This document shows positions 54,071 through 62,160 of a stretch of 64,000 bases of DNA, in pieces. The notes beneath the pieces are model-generated. The model did not search any database. It saw only the letters and a program-made list of their open reading frames with translations, and was not told where the DNA came from. Position 1 is the stretch's first letter. Each line of letters opens with the position of its first letter. The DNA is taken from the NCBI GenBank assembly GCA_041163745.1, contig JBEAQU010000033.1, positions 1 to 64,000 of the forward strand. The letters are read 5' to 3'. A program made the translations under genes and the position numbers. This DNA comes from UBA6168 sp041163745. Lineage in GTDB: Bacteria > Bacteroidota > Bacteroidia > Chitinophagales > Saprospiraceae.

Positions 54071-54406
54071 ATGAAAAAGATTATCCTGCCTTTCGCCATC
54101 GCAGCCGTCCTGCTCGCCTGCGGATCCGCCGCCTCCGATGACGGGCAGCAGGCCGTCGCAGCCCGGCCCGCCAAAGCGGTGGACGGCGAAAAAATCTACA
54201 AAACCTATTGTGTCACCTGCCATGGCGTGTACGGTGACATGGGCGCCAGCGGCGCCTTCAACCTCCAGACCTCCCAGCTCTCCCTGAAGGAGCGCATCGA
54301 GGTGGTCACCAACGGTCGGAACGCGATGACCCCCTTCAAAGGCTTGCTCAACGAGGAAAAAATCGAGGCCGTGGCCAAATACGTCGAACAACTCCGCAAG
54401 TCCTGA
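54071..54406 (+). CDS. Small c-type cytochrome lipoprotein
   Basis: 111 aa. Lipobox LLACGS (Cys at about residue 17) indicates a lipoprotein. The haem site CVTCHG is at about residues 48-53 and the axial Met is probably in AMTPFKG near 84. It is a mono-haem class I cytochrome c, predicted to carry electrons in the periplasm. ATG 54071 gives the signal. AnmK follows after 11 bp. Confidence 0.92.
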   Translation: MKKIILPFAIAAVLLACGSAASDDGQQAVAARPAKAVDGEKIYKTYCVTCHGVYGDMGASGAFNLQTSQLSLKERIEVVTNGRNAMTPFKGLLNEEKIEAVAKYVEQLRKS

Positions 54407-54417
54407 ACCGACCCGGA

Positions 54418-55545
54418 ATGACCATGGACTACCGTTGTCTGGGACTTATGTCCGGCAGTTCGCTCGACGGGCTGGACCTTGCCATGTGCCGTTTTCGGCC
54501 CGCGGAGGAATCCGCCCTTGCTTTCCGTCTGGACCGATGGGAATTGGAATCGGCGGAAACCTTGCCTTTCGCGCCGGAGTGGCAGGACAGGCTCCGCCGG
54601 CTTCCCGAAGCCGGCGGGAAGGAGCTGGCCGCCGCCCATGCTGCGTTCGGCCGATACCTGGGTTCATTGGTACGGGCGTTCCTGGCGGACCATCCCGCCG
54701 CCGGCCCCATCGACTGCATCGCCTCCCACGGCCATACCGTCTTCCATGAACCGGCCGCTGGCTTCACCCTGCAGATCGGTGACGGCGCCGCCCTGTCGGC
54801 CGTCACCGGCCTGCCGGTCGTCTGCGACTTCCGCAGCTATGACGTCGCCTTGGGCGGCCAGGGCGCCCCCCTCGCCCCCATGGCCGACCGCTGGCTGTAT
54901 CCCGGTTACGACGCCTACCTCAATCTCGGTGGCATCGCCAACATATCCTGTCCGACTCCGGACGGCTTCGTCGCCTTCGATGTGACCGGCGCCAACCAAC
55001 TCCTGAATGCGCTGGCCGGCCAGGCCGGTCAGGTCTTCGACCGCGACGGGGAAATGGCCGCACAGGGGGTGGTCCGAGCGGACCTCCTCGACCGGCTCAA
55101 CAGCCTTCCTTACTTCCTGGCACCCTATCCCAAGTCCCTTTCGAACCAATGGGTCCAGGAAAACCTGGTGAACCCTTTGCTGGCTTATCCGGCCTCGGTG
55201 GAGGACCGCTCCGCAACGGCATGCCTTCACATCGCCACCCAGGTCTGCCGTGCCTTGTCCGACCTGCGGACGGCAGGCCGCCTGCCGGCGGACCGGCCGA
55301 TCCGGCTGCTGGCAACCGGCGGCGGCGCCCTCCATCTCCATCTAATGGGCCGCTTGCCGGACTGTCTGCCCGGACTGTCCCTGGCTACTGCAGACCCCTC
55401 GGCCATCCATTTCAAGGAAGCCTGCCTGATGGCGCTGCTGGGCTTCCAACGGCTGCTCGGCGCCCCGAACTGCCTGTCCACCGTCACCGGTGCCCGCCAG
55501 GACAACATCGGCGGCGCCCTCCATCTGCCGCCGCCGAAGCCCTGA
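54418..55545 (+). CDS. anmK: Anhydro-N-acetylmuramic acid kinase
   Basis: 375 aa, cytoplasmic peptidoglycan-recycling kinase that opens and phosphorylates 1,6-anhydroMurNAc to MurNAc-6-phosphate. The family signature GLMSGSSLDGLDLA (residues 8-21), CDFRSYDVALGGQGAPLAP, FDVTGANQLLN and the late ATGGGALHLHL are all present. The usual T of MSGTSxDG is S here, a mild variation. MurQ is not in the window. Its end carries a good terminator at 55605-55643. Confidence 0.94.
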   Translation: MTMDYRCLGLMSGSSLDGLDLAMCRFRPAEESALAFRLDRWELESAETLPFAPEWQDRLRRLPEAGGKELAAAHAAFGRYLGSLVRAFLADHPAAGPIDCIASHGHTVFHEPAAGFTLQIGDGAALSAVTGLPVVCDFRSYDVALGGQGAPLAPMADRWLYPGYDAYLNLGGIANISCPTPDGFVAFDVTGANQLLNALAGQAGQVFDRDGEMAAQGVVRADLLDRLNSLPYFLAPYPKSLSNQWVQENLVNPLLAYPASVEDRSATACLHIATQVCRALSDLRTAGRLPADRPIRLLATGGGALHLHLMGRLPDCLPGLSLATADPSAIHFKEACLMALLGFQRLLGAPNCLSTVTGARQDNIGGALHLPPPKP

Positions 55546-55604
55546 ACACCGGCGGACCCGCCTCATGGCAGGCACCAGGCTGACGGCTTCGCACCCACCC
55601 CGGA

Positions 55605-55643
55605 CCGGAATCCGCCACCCGCTCCGCGGATACCGGCTTTTTT
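55605..55643 (+). terminator. Rho-independent terminator after anmK
   Basis: CCGGAATCCGC (55605-55615) and GCGGATACCGG (55626-55636) pair with a single mismatch and a ten-base loop, followed by TTTTTT at 55638-55643. Confidence 0.85.
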
Positions 55644-55669
55644 CATGCATTGCCGTCTTTTTTTTTTCA

Positions 55670-55677
55670 TATTTTTG
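55670..55677 (+). promoter_or_regulatory. -7 box upstream of uppS
   Basis: TATTTTTG, a perfect TAnnTTTG, with a TTG at 55650-55652 as the possible -33 (17-bp spacing, slightly short). It would give a leader of about 290 nt before uppS. 55678-55974 holds no other feature. Confidence 0.45.
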
Positions 55678-55974
55678 CATCCGCCTTCGTGTCTTTTGCC
55701 GTTTCTCTTGCAAACCGGCCGGGCGCTTCCCGTTGGAGACCCTGCCGAAACCGACCAATGCGCGCCGACAAGGTCGGACAGACCCGCCCGACATGGCCGG
55801 AAACGACCTGCCACCGAGCGAATGATTTCCCCGGGCCGACAAAGGGATCTCTTTCTTGCCCCCGCGTCCATCATCCAACCGCGCCGTACGGCCGCGGGTA
55901 ACGCTGACAATAAATACAGGACAAGGGATCCTAATCCCTCCTTTCGGTAAAATACCCGCAAGCGCAGATACAAA

Positions 55975-56718
55975 ATGAACCTGAAGGAACAGATCAATCC
56001 GGAAAAATTGCCGCGCCACATCGCCATCATCATGGATGGCAACGGCCGTTGGGCCAAAGAGCGGGGCATGCCCCGTGTCTTCGGTCACCGCAACGGAGTC
56101 GAGGCCGTCCGGGACACCACCGAGGCCTGCGCCCAACTGGGTATACAATACCTGACCCTCTACGCGTTCTCCACGGAGAACTGGAACCGGCCCGCGCTGG
56201 AGGTCAACGCCCTGATGGGGCTCCTCGTCGAAACCATCAAACGCGAACTCAAGACCTTGCACGACAACAGCATCCGCCTGTCCGCCATCGGCGACCTCGA
56301 CCGGCTGCCGGAGCGAAGCCGCAAGACCCTCCGCGATGCCATCGACGCCACCAGTGGAAACACGAGGATGTCCCTCGTGCTCGCCCTGAACTACAGCGCC
56401 AGGTGGGAACTGGTCGAAACCACCCGCCAACTCGCCCGCCAGGTGCGCGACGGCCTGCTGAACCCGGAGGATATCGACGATGCCATGTTCTCCACCGCCC
56501 TGTCAACATCCGGTATCCCCGATCCCGAACTCCTGATCCGGACCAGCGGGGAAACCAGGATCAGCAACTTCCTGCTTTGGCAGATCGCCTATACGGAGTT
56601 CTTCTTCACCCCCGTCCGATGGCCGGATTTCAGAAGGGAACACCTCTACGAGGCCATCGTCGATTTCCAACACCGCGAACGACGATTCGGCCAGACAAGC
56701 GAACAAGTCGCCAAATAG
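55975..56718 (+). CDS. uppS: Undecaprenyl diphosphate synthase (cis-prenyltransferase)
   Basis: 247 aa, cytoplasmic or membrane-associated. Signature IMDGNGRWAKERGMPRVFGH at residues about 19-38 contains the catalytic Asp and Asn. YAFSTENWNRP, LVLALNYSARWELV and IRTSGETRISNFLLWQIAYTE (the last at about residues 189-209) complete the family motifs. It supplies the C55 lipid carrier of cell-wall synthesis. BamA follows 129 bp downstream; the pair is a common Bacteroidota envelope arrangement. Confidence 0.96.
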   Translation: MNLKEQINPEKLPRHIAIIMDGNGRWAKERGMPRVFGHRNGVEAVRDTTEACAQLGIQYLTLYAFSTENWNRPALEVNALMGLLVETIKRELKTLHDNSIRLSAIGDLDRLPERSRKTLRDAIDATSGNTRMSLVLALNYSARWELVETTRQLARQVRDGLLNPEDIDDAMFSTALSTSGIPDPELLIRTSGETRISNFLLWQIAYTEFFFTPVRWPDFRREHLYEAIVDFQHRERRFGQTSEQVAK

Positions 56719-56847
56719 CGCCGCACATGCAACCCTTTCCTCCGGACCCCGCTCCTTTTTCCGGCGCCGGAAGGACAGCCGGCGGCAGCACCCGGTGCAC
56801 GCCGCCTCCTGCGGACCAACATCATGAATAATTTGCCAACGGACATC

Positions 56848-59412
56848 ATGTACAAAAGGTTTATACTCGCCGCCTGCCTCCTCTGCTCCCTCGTCTGGTC
56901 ACCCGGCGCCGGCGCTCAAACAACCACCGCCGACACCCTCGTCCCCGTCTTCGATTATTCAAAACCAGGCGACTATGAAATCGGCGGCGTCACCGTCTCC
57001 GGAGCCCAATACAGCGATGCCAATGCCATCATCTCCATCGCCGGGTTCCAGGTGGGCGACCGCATCCGGATTCCCGGCGGCGCCATCCCCAAAGCCTTGC
57101 GGGCCCTCTGGAAACTCAGTATCTTCACCGACGTCCAGATCTACAAGACCAAAAACATCGGCGACGTCATCTTCCTCGAAATCGTCGTCCGCGAACGCCC
57201 CCGCTTCACCACCCACTCCTTCCGGGGTGTCAAGAAAGGTACGCACGACGACCTCAACGAGGAGGTGAACAAGTTCCTCATCAAAGGCGGCATCGTCACC
57301 GAACCCATCAAGGCGAACGCCGCCTTCGCCATCCGGCAACATTTCATCGACAAAGGCTTCTACGACGTCGCGGTGGAGGTGGTCGAAATCCCGGATTCCT
57401 CCCGCACCAACTCCGTCCGCCTGGTCTTCGACATCGACCGCGGCGACAAGGTCAAGATCTCCGACATCACCTTCACCGGCAACACCGCCATCACCGACCG
57501 CAAACTCCGCGGCCTCATGAAGGAAACCCGCCGCAAGAAACGCATCTTCGCCGGGTCCAAGCTCATCCGCACCAAATACGAGGAGGACAAAGGCAAAATC
57601 ATTGAACATTACAACAAGAACGGATTCCGGGACGCCGCCATCCTCCGGGACAGCATCTGGCGCACCCCCGACGGGGAACTGGCCATCCACATCACCCTCA
57701 ACGAAGGCAACAAGTATTTCTTCCGCAACATTTCCTGGAAAGGTAATTCCATCTACGATACCAAAACCCTCGAAAGCGTCCTCGGCATCAACAAGGGGGA
57801 CACCTACAACAGCGAACTGCTGGAAACCCGCCTCCGCTTCAGCCAGGACGGCCGCGACGTCAGCTCGCTCTACATGGACAACGGATACCTCTTCTTCAAC
57901 ATCGACCCGGTGGAAGTCGCCGTGACCGAAGATTCCATCGACCTCGAACTCCGGATTTTCGAAGGGCCCCAGGCCTCCATCGACAAGGTCACCATCAAAG
58001 GCAACGACCGCACCCACGAACATGTCATCCGACGCGAGCTCTTCACCCGCCCCGGGGAGAAGTTCAGCCGCTCCGACATCATCCGGTCCCAACGCCAAAT
58101 CATCAACCTCGGCTATTTCAACCAGGAAAACCTCGGCATCAACACCCCCGTCAATCCGGAAAGAGGTACGGTGGACATCGAATATACGGTCGAGGAAAAA
58201 CCGTCCGACCAACTGGAACTATCCGCCGGCTGGGGCGGCCGCGGCCGGGGTGTCATCGGCACCCTCGGCGTGGCGTTCAACAATTTCTCCGCCCGGAACA
58301 TCCTCCGGAAGGAAACCTGGAGCCCCCTGCCCCAAGGCGACGGCCAAAGGCTCTCCATACGCGCCCAAACTAACGGCCGCTTCTTCCAGTCCTACAACAT
58401 GTCGTTCACCGAACCCTGGCTCGGCGGCAAGAAACCCAACTCCCTGACCGTCGCAGGCTATATGTCCATTCTCTCCAACGGCTACAACAAGAACAGCGAC
58501 CTCTACGGCCGCCTGACCAACGCCGGCGTGACCATCAGCCTGGGAACCCGCCTCAAGTTCCCGGATGACAACTTCATCTCCTCGACCGCCGTCAACCTCC
58601 AGAACATCCTGCTGAAGAACTACCTCTTCAGCGCCCGCGGGCTCTTCCGCACAGACCGGGGAGAAACGGTCAGCGAAGGCGATTTCCGCAACTTCAGCAT
58701 CACCCAAACCATCGCCCGCACCACCATCAACAATCCCACCTTCCCCCAGGAAGGCTCCCGTATCTCCCTGTCCGTCCAACTGACGCCGCCCTATTCCCTT
58801 TTCTCCGACAAACAATATGAAGACCTCCCCCCCGCAGACCGCTTCAAATACCTGGAATACCACAAGTGGAAAGTCAACGCGGAATGGTACCAGACCCTGG
58901 TCGGCAAACTCGTCGTCAAGGCGGAAGCCAAATTCGGCTTCATGGGCGCCTACAATGACAAGGTCGGCATCTCCCCCTTCGAACGGTTCCAACTCGGTGG
59001 CGACGGCCTCAACAACCAACAGTTCGGCTTCTTCACCGGCACCGAAATAATCTCCATGCGTGGCTACCAACCCGGCGACATCGAAAACAACCGATTCAAC
59101 CAAAACAACGCCTCCGACCTCAACGCCACCCCCATCTACCAGAAAATCACTGTCGAACTGCGGTACCCCCTCTCCCTCAACCCCAGCTCCACCATCTATG
59201 TACACACCTTCGCCCAGGGTGGCAATGCCTGGAGAAGTGCCCGCGCCTACAACCCCTTTGACATGAAACGCTCCGTCGGCGCCGGTCTCCGGGTCTTCCT
59301 CCCCATGTTCGGAATCCTGGGCTTCGATTACGGTATCGGGTTCGACAAACCCGGAAACACCCTCTCCGACCTCGCCCGCTTCAACATCGTCCTCGGGTTC
59401 GAACCGGAATGA
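56848..59412 (+). CDS. bamA: Outer-membrane protein assembly factor BamA
   Basis: 854 aa. Signal peptide FILAACLLCSLVWSPGAGA. Five POTRA-like domains span about residues 40-430 (for example GGVTVSGAQYSDANAIISIA and KISDITFTGNTAITDRKL). The C-terminal Omp85 barrel includes FGFFTGTEIISMRGYQPGDI and the closing GFEPE. It inserts beta-barrel proteins into the outer membrane and should be essential. ATG 56848 begins the signal peptide; ATG 56824 would add eight residues. It lies in the uppS operon. Confidence 0.94.
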   Translation: MYKRFILAACLLCSLVWSPGAGAQTTTADTLVPVFDYSKPGDYEIGGVTVSGAQYSDANAIISIAGFQVGDRIRIPGGAIPKALRALWKLSIFTDVQIYKTKNIGDVIFLEIVVRERPRFTTHSFRGVKKGTHDDLNEEVNKFLIKGGIVTEPIKANAAFAIRQHFIDKGFYDVAVEVVEIPDSSRTNSVRLVFDIDRGDKVKISDITFTGNTAITDRKLRGLMKETRRKKRIFAGSKLIRTKYEEDKGKIIEHYNKNGFRDAAILRDSIWRTPDGELAIHITLNEGNKYFFRNISWKGNSIYDTKTLESVLGINKGDTYNSELLETRLRFSQDGRDVSSLYMDNGYLFFNIDPVEVAVTEDSIDLELRIFEGPQASIDKVTIKGNDRTHEHVIRRELFTRPGEKFSRSDIIRSQRQIINLGYFNQENLGINTPVNPERGTVDIEYTVEEKPSDQLELSAGWGGRGRGVIGTLGVAFNNFSARNILRKETWSPLPQGDGQRLSIRAQTNGRFFQSYNMSFTEPWLGGKKPNSLTVAGYMSILSNGYNKNSDLYGRLTNAGVTISLGTRLKFPDDNFISSTAVNLQNILLKNYLFSARGLFRTDRGETVSEGDFRNFSITQTIARTTINNPTFPQEGSRISLSVQLTPPYSLFSDKQYEDLPPADRFKYLEYHKWKVNAEWYQTLVGKLVVKAEAKFGFMGAYNDKVGISPFERFQLGGDGLNNQQFGFFTGTEIISMRGYQPGDIENNRFNQNNASDLNATPIYQKITVELRYPLSLNPSSTIYVHTFAQGGNAWRSARAYNPFDMKRSVGAGLRVFLPMFGILGFDYGIGFDKPGNTLSDLARFNIVLGFEPE

Positions 59413-59842
59413 TCCGAACATACACCGACAAATGATGTTTATTTGACATCCGTACCGGCCTGCCTTGGTATGGATGTCGTACCTTTACCCCGCGTCCGAT
59501 ACCCCACACTCCCCTCCCAGGCACCGATTCGACACGCCCGTGTTCCCGCGCCGCAATCCAGTCCGGGCAGCCGCCGGACTGGTCGCGGAACCGACTTTTC
59601 CCTTCGGTTCCCTTCCGCCCGGTTGAACAAGCGGCCGCGTAATTCGTTCTTATGACAAGGGTAAGGTCATCCCGGATGAAAGGGATGCAGATTTTCTTTC
59701 TCCTCATGCCGCATTTCCCGGCTTCCGAACGTTATACCTCCGGCAAGCTTCGGTATGCGGCGGCATCCTCCCGGACTCCCGTGGGACAAGAGGAAACCCT
59801 GCGCCCAAACCGATGCGCCCCGACCCATCACCATTCATCGCT
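59413..59842. other. Non-coding gap with a 12-bp inverted repeat
   Basis: GACATCCGTACC (59445-59456) and GGTATGGATGTC (59467-59478) form a 12-bp stem with one wobble pair and a ten-base loop. No T-run follows. TACCTTTA at 59481-59488 is one base from the -7 consensus. No gene is supported in the remainder. Confidence 0.4.
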
Positions 59843-60259
59843 ATGTCGTCTGCTCAGTGGAATCCGGAAAAGATGAACCAATACCTGGCCAGGATTGACG
59901 GTGCCATCCTGTCCGGCAGGTACAACCTGGCCCTGAAACTCGCCCACCGCTTGCTGCGGCAATACTACCGCGCATGCATCACCCAGAACAACATCCCCGT
60001 CGAACAAATTCCCGCCGACAACGTCCGGGTCATGGCCATCCATATCTGCAAACACCTGCTCAGCCATTTCCGCAAGTACGAGATCCCCTACTCGGAACGC
60101 CGACTGCTGTTCATTTCCTTGGTATCCAATTTCATCTTCATCTCCACCATGAACCTGTCATCGGATTCCGAGGAGATCCTGGCGGATCGGGCCCTGGCGA
60201 CCTACGCCCGGGAAAACGTCTACCAAATCATTTCCTACCTGATGCGTTACTTTGCCTGA
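59843..60259 (+). CDS. Small helical protein of unknown function
   Basis: 138 aa from ATG 59843, soluble and mostly helical, with no signal. It reads ALKLAHRLLRQYYRACI, HICKHLLSHFRKYEIPYSE and ADRALATYARENVYQIISYLM. Its layout recalls C-terminal helical domains of abortive-infection-like proteins, but I see no diagnostic motif and do not assign it. The frame is open from 59813 (GTG/ATG at 59813), so ten more residues are possible. It lies alone between bamA and the transporter genes. Confidence 0.6.
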   Translation: MSSAQWNPEKMNQYLARIDGAILSGRYNLALKLAHRLLRQYYRACITQNNIPVEQIPADNVRVMAIHICKHLLSHFRKYEIPYSERRLLFISLVSNFIFISTMNLSSDSEEILADRALATYARENVYQIISYLMRYFA

Positions 60260-60328
60260 GCACGGCCGGCCAGCCCGAGCCGCCGTAAATCATTTCCCCC
60301 GAAATACGTCAATTGTTCCGGAAGAACT

Positions 60329-60336
60329 TACCTTTG
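60329..60336 (+). promoter_or_regulatory. -7 box upstream of the MlaE-like gene
   Basis: TACCTTTG, a perfect TAnnTTTG, in the gap 60260-60586, which shows no gene. It would give a leader of about 245 nt. Confidence 0.45.
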
Positions 60337-60586
60337 CAGGAGACATCGGCGCCGACAAACCCGGTCCACGGCCCGGCAATCGGGCCGGCCGTCACACCGC
60401 ACCGCTGACACCCCGCATCCTTCCTTCCGGTCGGATGCCGCCCGCGGCCAGGTGGGTCCATCCGCCGAAACCGCCGCTTTCCGGAAAAATCGCCGAAGGC
60501 CCCGGGAACCGTCCCCTCGGACAACCCCTCTTTCCAGGCGGGTGCCGACTTCCATCGACACCGGCGGCCTCACCAATGCCGACACC

Positions 60587-61333
60587 ATGAATTTCAACCT
60601 GCTATATCACTTCGGCCGCTATCTCATCCTCTTGCGACAGGCTTTCTCCCGACCGGAAAACCTCTCCATGTACTGGAAGGAAACCCTGCGCCAGATGGAA
60701 AGCATCGGCATCGGTTCCCTCGTCATCGTCGCTTTGATTTCCGTGTTCATGGGCGCCGTCGCAGCCGTCCAATTCTCCTACCAGCTGGACGGCACCCTCG
60801 TACCCCGCTGGTATATCGGCTACATCGTCCGCGACCTCGCCATCATCGAATCCGCCCCGACCATCACCTGCCTGGTGCTCGCCGGCAAGGTCGGCTCCAA
60901 TATGGCGACGGAACTGGGCAGCATGCGCCAAAAGGAACAGATAGACGCCATGGAAATCATGGGCGTCAATACCGCGGCATACCTCCTGCTGCCCAAGATC
61001 ATCGCCGCTTTCGTCGTGGTGCCGCTGCTCGTGACCATCTCCGCCTACATCGCCATCGGCGGCGGCTACCTCGCGACCGTCCCCTTCGCCACCCTCTCGG
61101 CCGATGAGTACGAACGCGGACTCCGGGCTTTCTTCCAACCCTTCAACGTCACCATGATGTATGTGAAATCCGCCGTGTTTTCCTTCATCCTGACGACCAT
61201 CCCCTGCTTCCAGGGATACTTCGTCCGCGGTGGCAACATCGAATTGGGAAAAGCCAGCACCAATGCCGTGGTCTTCAGTAACATCATGATTCTCCTGGCC
61301 GACTATCTCCTGGCAGTACTGCTGACCGGCTGA
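60587..61333 (+). CDS. MlaE-family ABC permease (lipid transport)
   Basis: Inner-membrane permease of 248 aa with five to six helices. Typical blocks are MGAVAAVQFSYQL, RDLAIIESAPTITCLVLAGKVGSNMATELGSMRQKEQIDAM (key residues at about 85-125: AGKVGSNMATELGSM, EQIDAM) and ALEVMGVN-type IMGVNTAAYLL. It is the permease of a Mla/Mce-type phospholipid or lipid trafficking system at the inner membrane. Its ATPase partner follows after 25 bp. ATG 60587 is the natural start although the frame opens at 60452. No MlaD/MCE gene is seen downstream within the window. Confidence 0.92.
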   Translation: MNFNLLYHFGRYLILLRQAFSRPENLSMYWKETLRQMESIGIGSLVIVALISVFMGAVAAVQFSYQLDGTLVPRWYIGYIVRDLAIIESAPTITCLVLAGKVGSNMATELGSMRQKEQIDAMEIMGVNTAAYLLLPKIIAAFVVVPLLVTISAYIAIGGGYLATVPFATLSADEYERGLRAFFQPFNVTMMYVKSAVFSFILTTIPCFQGYFVRGGNIELGKASTNAVVFSNIMILLADYLLAVLLTG

Positions 61334-61358
61334 TGTCCGGAATTTTCAAATCGCAAGC

Positions 61359-62129
61359 ATGATCAGAGCAGAAAACATATTCAAGTCGTTCGACGGCACC
61401 CAGGTCCTCAACGGCATCTCCATGTCGTTCTACCCGGGAAAGACGAACCTGATCATCGGCCGCAGCGGTGCGGGAAAAACCGTTTTCCTGAAGATTCTGG
61501 TCGGCCTGATAGAGCCGTCCGACGGCAGGGTCTGGTATGACAACACCGATTTCTTTTCCCTGAACAAAAGGCAGGCCCGCGAAATACGCATGAAGGTGGG
61601 TATGCTGTTCCAGGGATCCGCCCTATTCGATTCCATGACCGTGGAGGAGAACGTCCGTTTCCCGCTGGACATGTTCTCCAACCAAACCTACCGGGAAAAG
61701 TTACAAAGAGTGAACTGGTGCCTGGAACGGGTCGGCTTGTCCGACGCCAACCGCAAATACCCTTCCGAAATCAGTGGCGGCATGCAGAAACGGGTCGGCA
61801 TCGCCCGCGCCATCGTCATGGATCCGCGGTATCTCTTCTGTGACGAACCCAACTCCGGCCTGGATCCTCGCACGGCCCTTACAATCGACGAGCTGATCCA
61901 GGACCTGACATACGACCAACAGATGACCACCATCATCAACACCCACGACATGAACTCCGTCATGGAGATCGGCGACAACATCGCCTTGCTCCACCAGGGC
62001 CGGCTCGCCTGGACCGGCAGCAAGGACGAGGTGCTCTCCAGCGACAACGAACTCCTGCAAGGATTCATCTTCGCTTCTCCTTTCCTGCAACGCCTGCGCA
62101 ACGCCGCCCTCCGCCAGGAGGAGCCCTGA
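61359..62129 (+). CDS. MlaF-family ABC ATPase
   Basis: 256 aa. Walker A GRSGAGKTVFLKILVG (residues about 34-49), Q-loop LFQGSALFDSMTVEENV, signature EISGGMQKRVGIARAI, Walker B YLFCDEPNSGLDPRT and H-loop INTHDMNSVMEI. This is the MlaF/MceG pattern with SGGMQKR and EPNSGLDP. It pairs with the permease just upstream. The substrate-binding MCE protein is not adjacent. Confidence 0.94.
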   Translation: MIRAENIFKSFDGTQVLNGISMSFYPGKTNLIIGRSGAGKTVFLKILVGLIEPSDGRVWYDNTDFFSLNKRQAREIRMKVGMLFQGSALFDSMTVEENVRFPLDMFSNQTYREKLQRVNWCLERVGLSDANRKYPSEISGGMQKRVGIARAIVMDPRYLFCDEPNSGLDPRTALTIDELIQDLTYDQQMTTIINTHDMNSVMEIGDNIALLHQGRLAWTGSKDEVLSSDNELLQGFIFASPFLQRLRNAALRQEEP

Positions 62130-62160
62130 CGACCCTCCCCTTCCCGACCGCACCCTGCTG

